From assembly GCA_022376515.1 (NCBI GenBank), contig WTXI01000004.1, positions 124,001 to 188,000 of the forward strand: 64,000 nt of DNA, given 5' to 3'. A program made the translations under genes and the position numbers. This stretch comes from Lactifluus volemus (lineage: Eukaryota > Basidiomycota > Agaricomycetes > Russulales > Russulaceae). Of this stretch, positions 20,048 through 31,674 are shown piece by piece. The first letter of the stretch is position 1; each line of letters begins with the position of its first letter. The notes under the pieces were generated by a model. That model had not been told where the DNA came from, made no database searches, and saw only the letters and a program-made list of their open reading frames with translations.

Positions 20048-21631
20048 TTATCCCGAGCCGTCGAGGAACATTGAGTGATCTACCACGCGCAGGTTCACGG
20101 GATGCCCTGCTACGCGTCGTGCATCGACGAACGCATTAATTGCGTCCAGAGCATCGAGCCCTCCAGAATATCTAACCTCCTCAAGGTTCGGAAGGAGCTC
20201 CAGTGGTGGCCCTCCATCGTCAGATTGTAAGGAACGGAAGAGTTTCCCGACGAGATCATCTTGTTTTTGTACATGAATAGTCTTCACGTTGGTGAACGGC
20301 CTAAGAAATTCGAGCCACTGACTTTGGTCGATATTGAGCCATCCTGATGATTGATGGTGGCTGAATGAGACTTTTTCGACAACAGAAAGTACGGGTGAAA
20401 ATGTACGAAAGAATTGCACTGCAGCCTGAGACGAAACCTGCCAGTCAGGAGGTCTGCACCTGACCGCCAATTCCAAGGGAGCGTCATCCCACTTCAAAGG
20501 GACCGCATGTAAGGAAACAGCACGCACACCGAAATTTACGTGAACTGGGGTAATTGTGAAGTTTTCGGAGGTTTTCATGAACTGCAGGAGGCGTGGAACA
20601 GTAAAGGAGAGCTGATTAAAAAGGTAGACATGAAGGATGCTGAGGGAAGGGGCGCTGATACGAGAAACAAGGCCCTCCAAATAGGCGCTCACGCCAGTGA
20701 ACGCAAACCAGCGTAGGTTAGGAAGTGTGGTCATATCCGCCGGGGTCTTGTGCAGCTGCATTTCAACATCACCGTTGGGGATAGGTGATCTAAATCCAAT
20801 GGACAGCCTCTTCAGGTGGGTCATAAGCGAAAGCCGGGTAAGTAGATAACTTGGAGGGAAATAGGCAGATGTTGGGATATCGAGAAGCTCGAGAGTGACG
20901 AGTCTGGTGGTGCTCGTTGTGAGCAAGGGAGGTTCAATTGGCCTGGGAATGCAGGTCGCCCACAGTCTGAAGTGGCGTAGATTTGGGGCTTGAAACGATT
21001 CAGGGAGGTCCACTTCGATCGGAGAATGTATATGCATGCGTTCCAGAACGGGGAATTGATCATCCATAACCGCGACGAACTTCCCGACATTTGGGAGCAG
21101 CGAAAGGCGAATGTGACGCACGCGATCACGGTGCGAAAGTGCGAGCAATATACCCGATTCATCTTCTGTTGTTATCTTCTGACCATGATAATAGATGGTG
21201 AGTGGTAGAGGTGGTGAAAGTGCCAACATTTTCGCTACAGGCACGCCATTGGTGCAGTAGAGATGAAGGTCGAGCCCAGCTGGTGATTCAAGAATAATAT
21301 TTCGCCACAGTCGGCAAACGTGTGCCAGTTTGTACCACCAACTTTGGCGGTCCCAAACAAAGACCGTCGCAATTCCGTCGTCATCTCCATCTGCCAGCCG
21401 ATAGAGATGAAATATATTGAGAAGCACGTCATCGCTGAGGATTTGGATAGGTGAGGGACGTCTATTGCCAGAGCTGTTGAGCCCTATTAACTCATAAGTT
21501 GGTGAACAGATCAAAGACACAAAGATTTGGAACTCACGACATGGCTTTTGGAACTCACGACATGGCTCAGGCTCGCGTCTGCCGAGTCTTCTAATGAGAG
21601 AATAGATTATAGCAGAGTAGCAACCAGGCAT
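20048..21631 (-). CDS. F-box/LRR-like protein, copy D (class I)
   Basis: Exon 1 21559-21631 (MPGCYSAIIYSLIRRLGRRE...), exon 2 20048-21483; 502 residues. Class I features as in copy C, with the F-box at SPIQILSDDVLLNIFHLYRL and end DHSMFLDGSG. The exon 1 donor lies in a 21-bp tandem duplication, so two identical GTGAGT donors (starting at 21558 and 21537) exist. Either keeps the frame and would add or omit seven residues. Copy F (27714) is its near-identical duplicate. Confidence 0.85.
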   Translation of the reverse strand: MPGCYSAIIYSLIRRLGRREPEPCREFQKPCREFQIFVSLICSPTYELIGLNSSGNRRPSPIQILSDDVLLNIFHLYRLADGDDDGIATVFVWDRQSWWYKLAHVCRLWRNIILESPAGLDLHLYCTNGVPVAKMLALSPPLPLTIYYHGQKITTEDESGILLALSHRDRVRHIRLSLLPNVGKFVAVMDDQFPVLERMHIHSPIEVDLPESFQAPNLRHFRLWATCIPRPIEPPLLTTSTTRLVTLELLDIPTSAYFPPSYLLTRLSLMTHLKRLSIGFRSPIPNGDVEMQLHKTPADMTTLPNLRWFAFTGVSAYLEGLVSRISAPSLSILHVYLFNQLSFTVPRLLQFMKTSENFTITPVHVNFGVRAVSLHAVPLKWDDAPLELAVRCRPPDWQVSSQAAVQFFRTFSPVLSVVEKVSFSHHQSSGWLNIDQSQWLEFLRPFTNVKTIHVQKQDDLVGKLFRSLQSDDGGPPLELLPNLEEVRYSGGLDALDAINAFVDARRVAGHPVNLRVVDHSMFLDGSG

Positions 21632-23690
21632 TTGTAGCGAGGTGAGTAGAAACGTAGATGTCGCGTAGAGAGAGGCCTCATGAACAACCGACGGATGCCA
21701 CCCGGGCGGTGTGCCTGATATTTGGGCGCTGAGCCATATCCAAAATGGGACGCTCGTGTCCACTATCCCTGGATTCCCTGCCGACACACATTTTCCAGAC
21801 TTTTGTTCCCTCATCCACGTTAATACGCACATACATACAGCGCGGATGTGGCAGGCCAGTACCGGACCTCACCACCTACAAATACGTCAAGAACCGCTCA
21901 TCGAGGTGGCGCTGTCGCGAACTTGAACACGTATCAGTACTAGGTACGGAAAGAAGGCATAAAGCACTTCTTGTAGCGTACAAGTACATACATCACCGCA
22001 TAATGACATCACTGGCACGTACGACTTTGATAGTTACCAAGGAATGAAGAGGGAGAAAAGGTATGATTGGCGAGTCCAAGGAAGCTCGACTGCAGCTATT
22101 CCGGTTTCTGCCGCTGCCCGTGGTCCCCATCATAGCACCCAAGGTTCATAACTGTCCTCGCCACCACCGACCCCACCTTGCTGCGTCGCACCTCAACCGC
22201 GCCCACAACCATGCTTCTGTGAGTTGCCACCCGCGCCGCAAATAGTACAAGTGTGGTCGACGTAAGGTGTTGTTGGACTCAGCTTCTGTATGAGTAGAGG
22301 TAAAAGGAGAGAGGGAGGGAGTAGGGGGAAAATATGCCAGATGCACTGTCGTTGATAATTCACAAGGATGACATGCAAGATGCCAAGCCTAATGAGTTGG
22401 TCCTCACTCTTACATGAGATGAGGCCACCATACGTACGCGTGCCTGGCCCACTATCGTCGATATCACCTGCTCCCTCCACCTCGATCATGCGCTTCATCG
22501 AGAATGTGACGTGTCAAGACACGGAACGTTCTTCTTCAGCCCAGTGGCATATTACCGATCGCTACTATACTCGCCATTGTGCATCCCCGGCTTGTTCGAT
22601 TCTGAGGGAGAGAGATTCGAGTAGTTCATATATATGCGGGCGTACCAGGGCAGGTTGATGAAGGGCGACGTATTGACGCGTACGAAACGAGCTGGGCTGG
22701 CCGCGCGCTCGCAGGCACCGCGGAACCATGTGTGAACATGACACGCTCGGTGGATATCACAAGATAGGCAGACGCCATCGAAAGGCAGCTGCATGACAGC
22801 ATTCTTTATCACAAAACTCAGGAATGGGAGTAAAGATTTGAGAAATGGTCGATAGCCGCCGGACATCTGTGGTCAGCTGTGCTTGAGCTGGGGTCGCATC
22901 GTTCGGGGAAAAGTCCAGCAAGTGTCATAGACTTCGGTGAGTTGATCGATGAGCTCTGCACGTATCTCGAGTGAAAAGCTTAAAGATGAATGGGTGATTT
23001 CTCGTTGGATTCGAAAACTTGGACGCTATGGAGGATGATCGTGCTGGTTGGACTTTTCACTAGCAAACGAAGTTGCTCACCCTTTTGTACCCTTGTTATA
23101 CATAGCATTCCACAGGATAATATCAATAATACCCTGAAGCTGAACACTTCACGACTGTGGCAGACCTGAGCCAATTCATTCAAAGGAAAGCTCAGATTGT
23201 GTGGAAAAGCCGTACCTATTCCTGAGGGTGGCGGGGTATCGTCAGCTGATTGCGGTAATACGTCACATTCGTAGCAACTTCAAGTTTCAGTGCAGACGCA
23301 TGTCGGCAAAATTGAAGAAAAGAGGTGACTGGATTGCGCAAGGGCATGAAAAGCAGAAGAACTCCAGATGGCTTAGTCAGTAGGTCACAAGATTGCAAGA
23401 CTTTGACATAGCTTGATAAGTCGTAGGCATGAACAAGACGTAAATACATCGCAAGGGACACCGTTCTCGAAATGTGAATAACAGATAGCCAACATGTATG
23501 GAGAGACAAGGGATCTGAGGAAGGGGACGCGATAGTCATCAAGAAGGCATAAGCCTAAGATAAGCTAGTTTGGGATGCTTTGTTGCAATCATTAAAATCT
23601 GGTGGTCACCATGAACAGGAGAGTAGGCGGGTGTCACGGTGTGAGCGCGATTAAGATATGGGTAGTTGTGTCGAGACGTACTTCGATCCA
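21632..23690. repeat. Intergenic block between copies D and E
   Basis: About 2 kb, closely matched by 45.1-47.0 kb. A plus-strand stretch near 22880-23060 (FGELIDELCTYLE...SLDSKTWTL) is similar to frames at 30.8 and 34.5 kb but contains stops here. No gene accepted. The right end carries the 17-bp motif gttgtgtcgagacgtac (about 23664-23680), found downstream of all class II copies. Confidence 0.5.
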
Positions 23691-25268
23691 TCAATTAGAG
23701 TCTAGCACCGCCCACACGCCACACTTCCAGATACTCAGGTGATCAAAGATCGAAGGATCCACCAAGCGCAGGCTCACGGGATGGCCCGATACTTGTCGTT
23801 CATTAAGAAATCTGGTAAATGCGTCCTGAGCATCGCCTCCTCCAGAATATCCAATCGCCTCAAGATTTGGAAGGAGCTCGAGTGGTGGCTCTCCATCGTC
23901 AGATGGTAAGGAACGGAAGATTCTGCTAATGAGACTATCGTCTACATGAATGGTCCTCGTGTTGGTGAACGGCCTAAGAAGTTCACGCCACTGACTTCGG
24001 TCGATATTGTCGTCCCATGCTGATGAATGATAGTGCTCGTCATAGCTGAGTACAACTTGCTCGACAACAGAAAGTACAGGTGAAAGTGAACCAAAGAATT
24101 GAACTGCAGACGCTACCTGGTTGTCGAGATTTCCCCACATTATCTGCAACATCAAGGGATTGCCCCGCTCCCAAGGGAACGCACGTAAGGAAACGGCATG
24201 CACACAGAAAGCTACTTGAACGACCCTAAATGTGAGGTTCTCGGATGATTGGATGAACTGACAGAGGCGTGGAACCGTATGGGGAAGCTGAGTAAAAAGG
24301 TTGACACGAAGGATGCTGAGGGAAGGGGCGCTGATCCAAGAAACGAGGCCATCCAAATATGTGGCCGTACCTTGGAAAAAAAACTGGCGTAGGTTAGGAA
24401 GTGTAGCCATGTCCGGGGTCTGGCGCGACTGCCTTTCAACATCAAGGTTGGGTTTAATTCCAATGGTCAGTCTCTCCAGCTGGAGCATAAGCGAAAGTCG
24501 GGTAAGTATATAACTTGGGGGGAAATAGGCGGATGCTGGGATATTAAGAAGCGAGAGAGTGACGAGTCCCGCGGCGGTAGTTGTGAGTAAGGGTGATCCA
24601 ATTGGAAGGGAAGCCGTCGACAGTCTGAGATGGCGTAGATTTGGGGCTTGAAACGTTACAGGAAGGACAACTTCGATCCAAGATTGGATATTCATGTGTT
24701 TCAGAACTGGGAATTGATCATCCATAACCGCGACGAACTTCCCCGGATTTGGGATCCAAATGTCAATGTGATGCACGCGATCACGATGGGAAAGTGCGAG
24801 GAATATACCCGATTCATCTTTTGCTGTTATCTCCTGACCGTTGGTGTGATACGAGACGGTGAGTGGTAGAAGTGGTGAATGTGCGAGCATGTCCGCTACA
24901 GGCACACCAACGGTGCAGAACAGATGAAGGTCGAGCCGGGATGGTGATTCAAGAATAAGATTTCGCCAGAGTCGACAAACATGTGCCAGTTTGTACCACC
25001 AACGGTGGGGGCGCCATGTAACGTCCAATATAGTATTCTCTTCATATTGGACCGGTTCTGCCAGCCGATAGAGATCAAATATGTTGAGAAGCACGTCATC
25101 GTTGAGGATACGTATAGGTGGGCCTGAGTATCTTCTATTGCCGTCGAGTCCTAATCTTTACGTTGGTCAACAGATCAGGGATACAAAGATTTGGAACTGC
25201 TTACCATGACATCGGCCGAGCCTTCTAATGAGGGGAGGATCAATTATGGTAGAGCAGCAAACAGACAT
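23691..25268 (-). CDS. F-box/LRR-like protein, copy E (class II)
   Basis: Exon 1 25205-25268 (MSVCCSTIIDPPLIRRLGRCH), intron 25151-25204 (GTAAGC..GATTAG, 54 bp, branch-like CTGAT), exon 2 23691-25150; 507 residues. Here the intron contains stop codons, so splicing is required. F-box: PPIRILNDDVLLNIFDLYRL. The C-terminus DHLSIWKCGVWAVLDSN differs from sister copies L and N (DPPEYLEV, DTPAYLQV) because one G is lost near 23740. The frame then runs past the old stop. The core is intact. Confidence 0.83.
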
Positions 25269-26790
25269 TTTCAGGGAGGTGAGTAATGACGTGGACGTGA
25301 TTAAATCGTTCACGGTGAACCAATGACGGTAGTGTGCATGGGCGCTGCTTAGGCGCTGAGCTGCATCCAGAATTGCATGTTCATATGCTTGCCACGTGCG
25401 CATATGACACAGCGCAAGCCGAAACCTCATCGTCTATAAACCGTTCAAGAACTGCCCACTGACACTTTTTGTGAACACGTTCTACACCAAATTTCGAGCG
25501 CGTGTCTGCGGAACGCTGACGAGCGTCCCACAAAGATGGACTTACCGACCCTACTACTAGTACAGCAGATTGAATTTTTTGGCGTCCGTTGTTTCTTCTC
25601 CCAAAGGTGACCAGCAAGGCACACGTAGCGATGACTTACTGAGGATTCCACAGGCGGACGCTGCGCAGCTATCCCGGAATTTTGGCCCAAGAGATTCGAT
25701 CGCTGGCATGGCGAGTCTGCTGCTCCCGGGTTGCTCGAGTTGGAGGCTCTGGCGGGTCCTCCCAGTGCGCGCGTGAGGAGAGCGTTCCGTCCTTGGATAT
25801 GGGGTTGTACCGCATCATGGACTCGTCGTTGATTTCAGCATTCAACATGCGCTGTGTGTCAAGCGGTGCCATGCCCGACTAACTTAGGTTGAGATGAGAA
25901 TGGTTGATAGTCGTTGGGTTGTAGCAACTGCATCCCCACACATGCCAGACGATGACAACGTCATGATATATTCGGTTATATAGGTAGAATACATGACATT
26001 ATGTAGGAATTATCGCGGAATCTCTCTTCTCCAAAAGCCTCCTCATCCGCTGTGATGAGAGCATCACATCAAAACATCCACAAGATCCCTGAAGGACGAT
26101 GTGAGACACCACCACATAGACGGCGGAGTCATGGAGTGCGAGCCAAGTTATGTAAAGGACGAATAAGAACGACTAAGATACCAATGAACCGCACTATAGC
26201 ACCCCGCCAATTTCTGCCGGCACCAGGCGCGATCCCCATCGCCACATCTTGTTGCGTCGTGCTGCCCGCCGACCACGGCCATGCTTCTGCGAGATGCCAT
26301 CCACGTCGCCGATACATGTGCAGTCGAGATATCCTTGACGCCAGAGCTGGATGATGTATGCGTCGGATGTGAGTTGTGAGGCATAGAGCGTGAGCAGGGT
26401 GTGCTAGTTATATTGAAGGGCAGAGGCACAGCGATGGAGAAGTTCACGTAGATCCACTGTTCGAGAACGTCGGGCTTAGTTTCTGTACGAGCAGAAGTCA
26501 ATAGTAAGGGGAAACGCGACGTAAGGGTGGGAAGAAAGGAAAGAGGCCATGCAACTAAAGCCGGTCTATTCCAAAAGATAAGTATGCGCGGCAGGCTCGA
26601 TATTCCGACATCGCCTAGGATGTCTGCAGCCGCTGCCCCGATGATGCACTCGTCCGTCAAAGTGAGGGATTTGGCGAGTACAGTCCAGCATTGAACGGAA
26701 GACGTACACCTTCGAATCCTGTGAAATAGATGATGAAGACACAGCATTTTTCATCTTGAGTCCAGGGAAGCCTACCAAAATGCAGCCATC
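25269..26790. repeat. Intergenic block, MEF1-type unit 3
   Basis: Shares its sequence with units 1 and 2. The leader part is shorter than in the others. No gene recognised. Confidence 0.45.
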
Positions 26791-26799
26791 TTCATTATT

Positions 26800-27330
26800 C
26801 CTCGTGAAGGATAGACTGATCCATTTTCGAGTTACCCTCATACACCCACATAAACGTGAACTGCCCGAACCTCCCCTCCACAAGTTTGAACGTAAGGGCG
26901 ACAAGATACGCATAGGCGGTTACACGGCGGGATTCGGAGCTTAGAAAGATGGGCAGAAATATCCGATAGACAGGTTGAACTCAACGTACAAAAATTCAAA
27001 AAAAGTGACAGACGCACCACGGGTATTCTGTCGATGTTATGGATGGACAATTTGATACCCATCTCGCGCTCTAGCTCCATACTCTTCATATTTAGGCCGA
27101 TACTATTCTTTCCTCTTACCTGCATCACGCATACATCCGTCTCAGCGCCGGCAGTGAAAAGAAGGATGGGTGGGGAAAACACGGACCTTGTGACTATCAC
27201 GTATCCTGCCAGTGTGGTATAAAATGCGTTCGGTAAGTGTCGTTTTTCCAGAGTCTACAGTATGGGTCGATGTTGCAGTGTTGTTAATACTTTGACCAGT
27301 GACGATCGGGCCCGTTGGGGAGAACAAGAG
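26800..27330 (-). pseudogene. MEF1-type fragment, copy 3
   Basis: Same order as copy 1: STHTVDSGKTTLTER near 27230-27275, MELEREMGIKL near 27060-27090, and domain II text [17 protein letters not shown] near 26845-26880. The domain II piece is collinear with the rest, unlike copy 2. Frame is broken and most of the GTPase domain is missing. Confidence 0.72.
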
Positions 27331-27713
27331 TGGCGAGGAATTATCGATTATTTAGCTTAAAGTTTCACATTCGTAGCAGCTGCAGGTAGTACTGTATGGA
27401 GGGCATGGCGACGGAAGACGAAGAAACGAAGGGGTGGCCCGAATGGCACAAAAGGTCAGCACATCACGTGATCGAAAGATGCTAATGAAGGCCGTATAGC
27501 TGAACGATAGATGCTGGTTCTGTCAAAGGGAAGGAGGAAAAGGCATTTTGTAGTGCACATGTACATCACAGGGACATGCTATCTAACCTCAAGTTATAGT
27601 TGGACAGCCCAAGGAACAGTGCGTGAACACGAAACAAGAATAATAAGCCCAGACTCAGGGCCGTGATAGCTATCTGCTTTAACGCTGCAATTTAATTATG
27701 TGGTCGTCATGAA
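27331..27713. repeat. 3' flank of F-box copy F
   Basis: Class I downstream flank. Part of it is now read as coding, because copy F has lost its stop codon. Confidence 0.5.
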
Positions 27714-29351
27714 CTAGGCAGCTGGTATGAGAGTGAGCGCTAGTGAGATATGGTCATTTATGCTGAGACCCACTGTGTTCCACCACCTATTATCGCCGTC
27801 GAGGAACATTGAGTGATCTACCACGCGCAGGTTTACGGGATGCCCTGCTACGCGTCGTGCATCGACGAACGCATTAATTGCGTCCAGAGCATCGAGCCCT
27901 CCAGAATATCTAACCTCCTCAAGGTTCGGAAGGAGCTCCAGTGGTGGCCCTCCATCGTCAGATTGTAAGGAACGGAAGAGTTTCCCGACGAGATCATCTT
28001 GTTTTTGTACATGAATAGTCTTCACGTTGGTGAACGGCCTAAGAAATTCGCGCCACTGACTTTGGTCGATATTGTCGAGCCATTCTGATGATTGACGGTG
28101 GCTGAATAAGACTTTTTCGACAACAGAAAGTACGGGTGAAAATGTACGAAAGAATTGCATTGCAGTCTGAGAGGAAACCTGCCAGTCGGGAGGTCTGGAC
28201 ATGACCGCCAATTCCAATGGAGCTTCGTCCCACTTCCAAGGGAGCGCATATAAGGAAACGGTACACATACCGAACGTTACCTGGGCTGCGGTAATTGTGA
28301 GGTTTTCGGAGGTTTTCATGAACTGCAGGAGGCGTGGAATAGTAAAGGAGAGCTGATTAAAAAGGGAGACACGAAGGATGCTGAGGGAAGGGGCGCCGAT
28401 ACGAGAGACAAGGCCCTCCAAATAGGCGCTCACGCCAGTGAACGCAAACCAGCGTAGGTTAGGAAGTGTGGTCATATCCGCCGGGGTCTTGTGCAGCTGC
28501 ATTTCAACATCACCGTTGGGGATAGGTGATCTAAATTTAATGGACAGCCTCTTCAGGTGGGTCATAAGCGAAAGCCGGGTAAGTAGATAACTTGGAGGGA
28601 AATAGGCAGATGTTGGGATATCGAGAAGCTCGAGAGTGACGAGTTTGGCGGTACTCGTTGTGAGCAAGGGAGGTTCAATTGGCCTGGGAATGCAGGTCGC
28701 CCACAGTCTGAAGTGGCGTAGATTTGGGGCTTGAAACGATTCAGGGAGGTCCACTTCGATCGGAGAACGTATATGAATGCGTTCCAGAACGGGGAATTGA
28801 TCATCCATAACCGCGACAAACTTCCCGACATTTGGGAGCATCGAAAGGCGAATGTGACGCACGCGATCACGGTGCGAAAGTGCGAGCAATATACCCGATT
28901 CATCTTCTGTTGTTATCTTCTGACCATGATAATAGATCGTGAGTGGTAGAGGTGGTGAATGTGTGAGCATGTCTGCTACAGGCACACCATTGGTGCAGTA
29001 GAGATGAAGGTCGAGCCCAGCTGGTGATTCAAGAATAATATTTCGCCACAATCGGCAAACGTGTGCCAGTTTGTACCACCAACTTTGGCGGTGCCAAACA
29101 AAGACCGTCGCAATTCCGTCGTCATCTCCATCTGCTAGCCGATAGAGATGAAATATATTGAGAAGCACGTCATCGCTGAGGATTTGGATAGGTGAGGGAC
29201 GTCTATTGCCAGAGCTGTTGAGCCCTATTAACTCATAAGTTGGTGAACAGATCAAAGACACAAAGATTTGGAACTCACGACATGGCTCAGGCTCGCGTCT
29301 ACCGAGTCTTCTAATGAGAGAATAGATTATAGCAGAGTAGCAACCAGGCAT
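27714..29351 (-). CDS. F-box/LRR-like protein, copy F (class I, extended C-terminus)
   Basis: Exon 1 29279-29351, intron 29225-29278 (GTGAGT..AATAG), exon 2 27714-29224; 527 residues. Nearly identical to copy D through most of its length. A 39-bp deletion between two ccgtcg repeats removes the end of the coding region and the stop. After MFLDG the frame continues through former 3' flank for about 26 residues (DNRWWNTVGLSINDH...). Whether the tail affects folding cannot be told. Confidence 0.83.
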   Translation of the reverse strand: MPGCYSAIIYSLIRRLGRREPEPCREFQIFVSLICSPTYELIGLNSSGNRRPSPIQILSDDVLLNIFHLYRLADGDDDGIATVFVWHRQSWWYKLAHVCRLWRNIILESPAGLDLHLYCTNGVPVADMLTHSPPLPLTIYYHGQKITTEDESGILLALSHRDRVRHIRLSMLPNVGKFVAVMDDQFPVLERIHIRSPIEVDLPESFQAPNLRHFRLWATCIPRPIEPPLLTTSTAKLVTLELLDIPTSAYFPPSYLLTRLSLMTHLKRLSIKFRSPIPNGDVEMQLHKTPADMTTLPNLRWFAFTGVSAYLEGLVSRIGAPSLSILRVSLFNQLSFTIPRLLQFMKTSENLTITAAQVTFGMCTVSLYALPWKWDEAPLELAVMSRPPDWQVSSQTAMQFFRTFSPVLSVVEKVLFSHRQSSEWLDNIDQSQWREFLRPFTNVKTIHVQKQDDLVGKLFRSLQSDDGGPPLELLPNLEEVRYSGGLDALDAINAFVDARRVAGHPVNLRVVDHSMFLDGDNRWWNTVGLSINDHISLALTLIPAA

Positions 29352-31674
29352 TTGTAGAGAGGTGAGTAAAAACGTAGATGTCGCGTAGAGAGAGGCCTCA
29401 TGGACAACCGACGGAGGCCACCCTGGCGGCCCGGGTGTGCCTGATATTTGGGCGCTGAGCCATATCCAAAATGGGACGCTCGTGTCCACTATCCCTGGAT
29501 TCCCTGCCGACACACATTTTCCAGACTTTTGTCCCCTCATCCAACGTTCATACGCACATACATACAGCACGGATGTGGCAGGCCAGTACCGGACCTCACC
29601 ACCTACAAATACGTCAAGAACCGCTCATCGAGGTGGCCCTGTCGCGAACACGTATCACGAAGTGTGTGCCAGTGATTGTGCGAGACTTTTTCTTCATGCC
29701 GTATGGATACCCGCCCTTCCTGCTCATTGATGATCATCGAGCGTTTTCAGCGGTTAGCGACAATCCTCATAAATCATGAAATATTTTCATCCTCATAGAT
29801 GAAACGATAGAATACGAATATTACCAAGGAAACTTCGTTCCATGGCAGGACGATTTATACCCGACATTTACAGCGGTGTCGCTGAGTACCAGGTACGAAA
29901 GAAGGCATACAGTAGCACTTCTTGTACTAGCGTACAATCACATACGTCATATCACGTCTCAAACACGATGTAAGGATGACTCTTATAGTCACCAAGGAAT
30001 GAACAGGGAGAAAGGGTATGATTGGGGAGTCCAAGGAAGCAGCGAACCCTTGAGCGGAGCCGCTCGACTGCCGCTTCAAGTTTTTCGATTTCTGCCGTTG
30101 CGCGTGGTCCCCATCATAACACCCAAGTTTGATCACTGTCCTCGCCACCGTCGACCCCACCTTACTGCGTCGCGCGTCAACTTCGGCCACAACCATGCTT
30201 CTGTGAGTTGCCACCCGCGCCGCAAATACAAGTGTAGTCGAGATAAGCTGATGTTGGGCTCAGCTTCTAGATGCACCGTCGTTGGTAATTCACAAGGATG
30301 ACGTACAAGATGCCAAGCCTAATGAGCTGTTGCTGCTGCATGAGATGAAGCTACCATACGTACGCGTGCCGGTCCCAGTATCGTCGATATCACCCGCTAC
30401 CTCCACCTCGACGATGCGCTTGATCGCGAATGTCGACATAGGAGTGACAGGACGTTTCTTCTTCGGCCCAACCCGGTGACATCTTACTGTTCTCGCCATT
30501 CTGCATCCCCGGGCCTCAGCCGGCGGCCGTTCTGTTCGAATTTGAGGGGAGAGGTTCGGGGAGTTCATGTATATGCCGGGCGTGTCAGGGCAGGTTTAAT
30601 TTGAAGAAGGGAGACGTGTTGAGGTGGCTGGAACGAGCTGAACTAGCCACGCACTCGCAGGCTTCGCGGCACCATGTCACGCTTGTGGAATTCACAGGAT
30701 AGGCGGATGTCATCGAGAAGCGATTTCGTGACAGCATTCTTTATTGCGATGCAAAGGAGGGGGGTAAGTTTTTGAGAAACAGTCCCTTGTTGCCCAATTT
30801 CCGTGGTCGGTTGTGCTTCGCAGCGGCTTCAGATGGGACACATCGTTCGGGGAAAGTTCAGCAATTATCGTGAGCTGCTCGATGTGCTCTGCACGTTTCT
30901 CGAGCCACCAACTCAAGAACGAATGGGTGATTTTTCGTTGGATTCGAAAACTCGGACGCTATGTAAGATGATCGCGACGAATGGATATTTCACTAGCAAA
31001 TGAGGTTGCTCACCCCTTTGTTGTCCTCGCTATATATAGCCCTCTTCCACACAACAAGGGTAAAAATACTCTCAAGCTGATCATCCACGACAGTAGCGGA
31101 CGTGAATCAATTCATTTAAAAGAATGTTCAGGCTCAGGGTGGCAGAGTATCGTCAGTTGATTCAGCAAACTTGAACACGTCACATTCGTAACAGCTTCAA
31201 GTTCCAGCGCAGACTCATGCCAACAAAATGAATAAAAGAGAGGTGACTGGCTTGCGCAACAACGTGGAAGAACAGAAGACCAGATGTCTTACGCAGTACG
31301 TCACGAGATTCCAAACCTGAGATATAGCTTGATAAGTGGTAGGCATGAACAGTCGTAGAGTGTACGTAAATACGTCGCAAGGAACTTGAAATGACACCGT
31401 GCTCGAAACGCAAATAATGATGGCCAACATATATGGAGAGACAAATTATACTTAGAGAATGTGAGGAAGGGTACATGATAGTCATCAAGAATGCATACTA
31501 CGCCTCTATTGACTAAGATAAGCTAGTTGGGCCGCTTTGTTGCGACCTCATCAATGACCAGCATCTGCAGTCTTTATGAACAGGAGAGTAGGCGGGAGTG
31601 TGAGCGCGAGTAAGATATAGGTAGTTGTGTCGAGACGTACTTCGATCCACCAATTTGCTCCATTTCTGCAGCGC
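29352..31674. repeat. Intergenic block between copies F and G
   Basis: About 2.3 kb, matched by 33.3-34.5 and 38.8-41.0 kb. A plus-strand frame conserved in three copies ends CVPVIVRDFFFMPYGYPPFLL (about 29655-29720). Another, at 30803-31003, reads LLDVLCTFLEPPTQERMGDF. Neither is recognised, and other copies carry stops. The class II downstream motif is at about 31624-31640. Confidence 0.45.

Noticed and set aside
23691..25094. F-box gene start at the GTG within the F-box
   Set aside because: GTG is not a normal start in fungi, and a spliced ATG exon explains the N-terminus better.
30803..31003. Plus-strand frame LLDVLCTFLEPPTQERMGDF, similar to frames at 34.5 and 22.9 kb
   Set aside because: Equivalent positions at 22.97 and 40.31 kb contain stops, so constraint on a protein is not shown.
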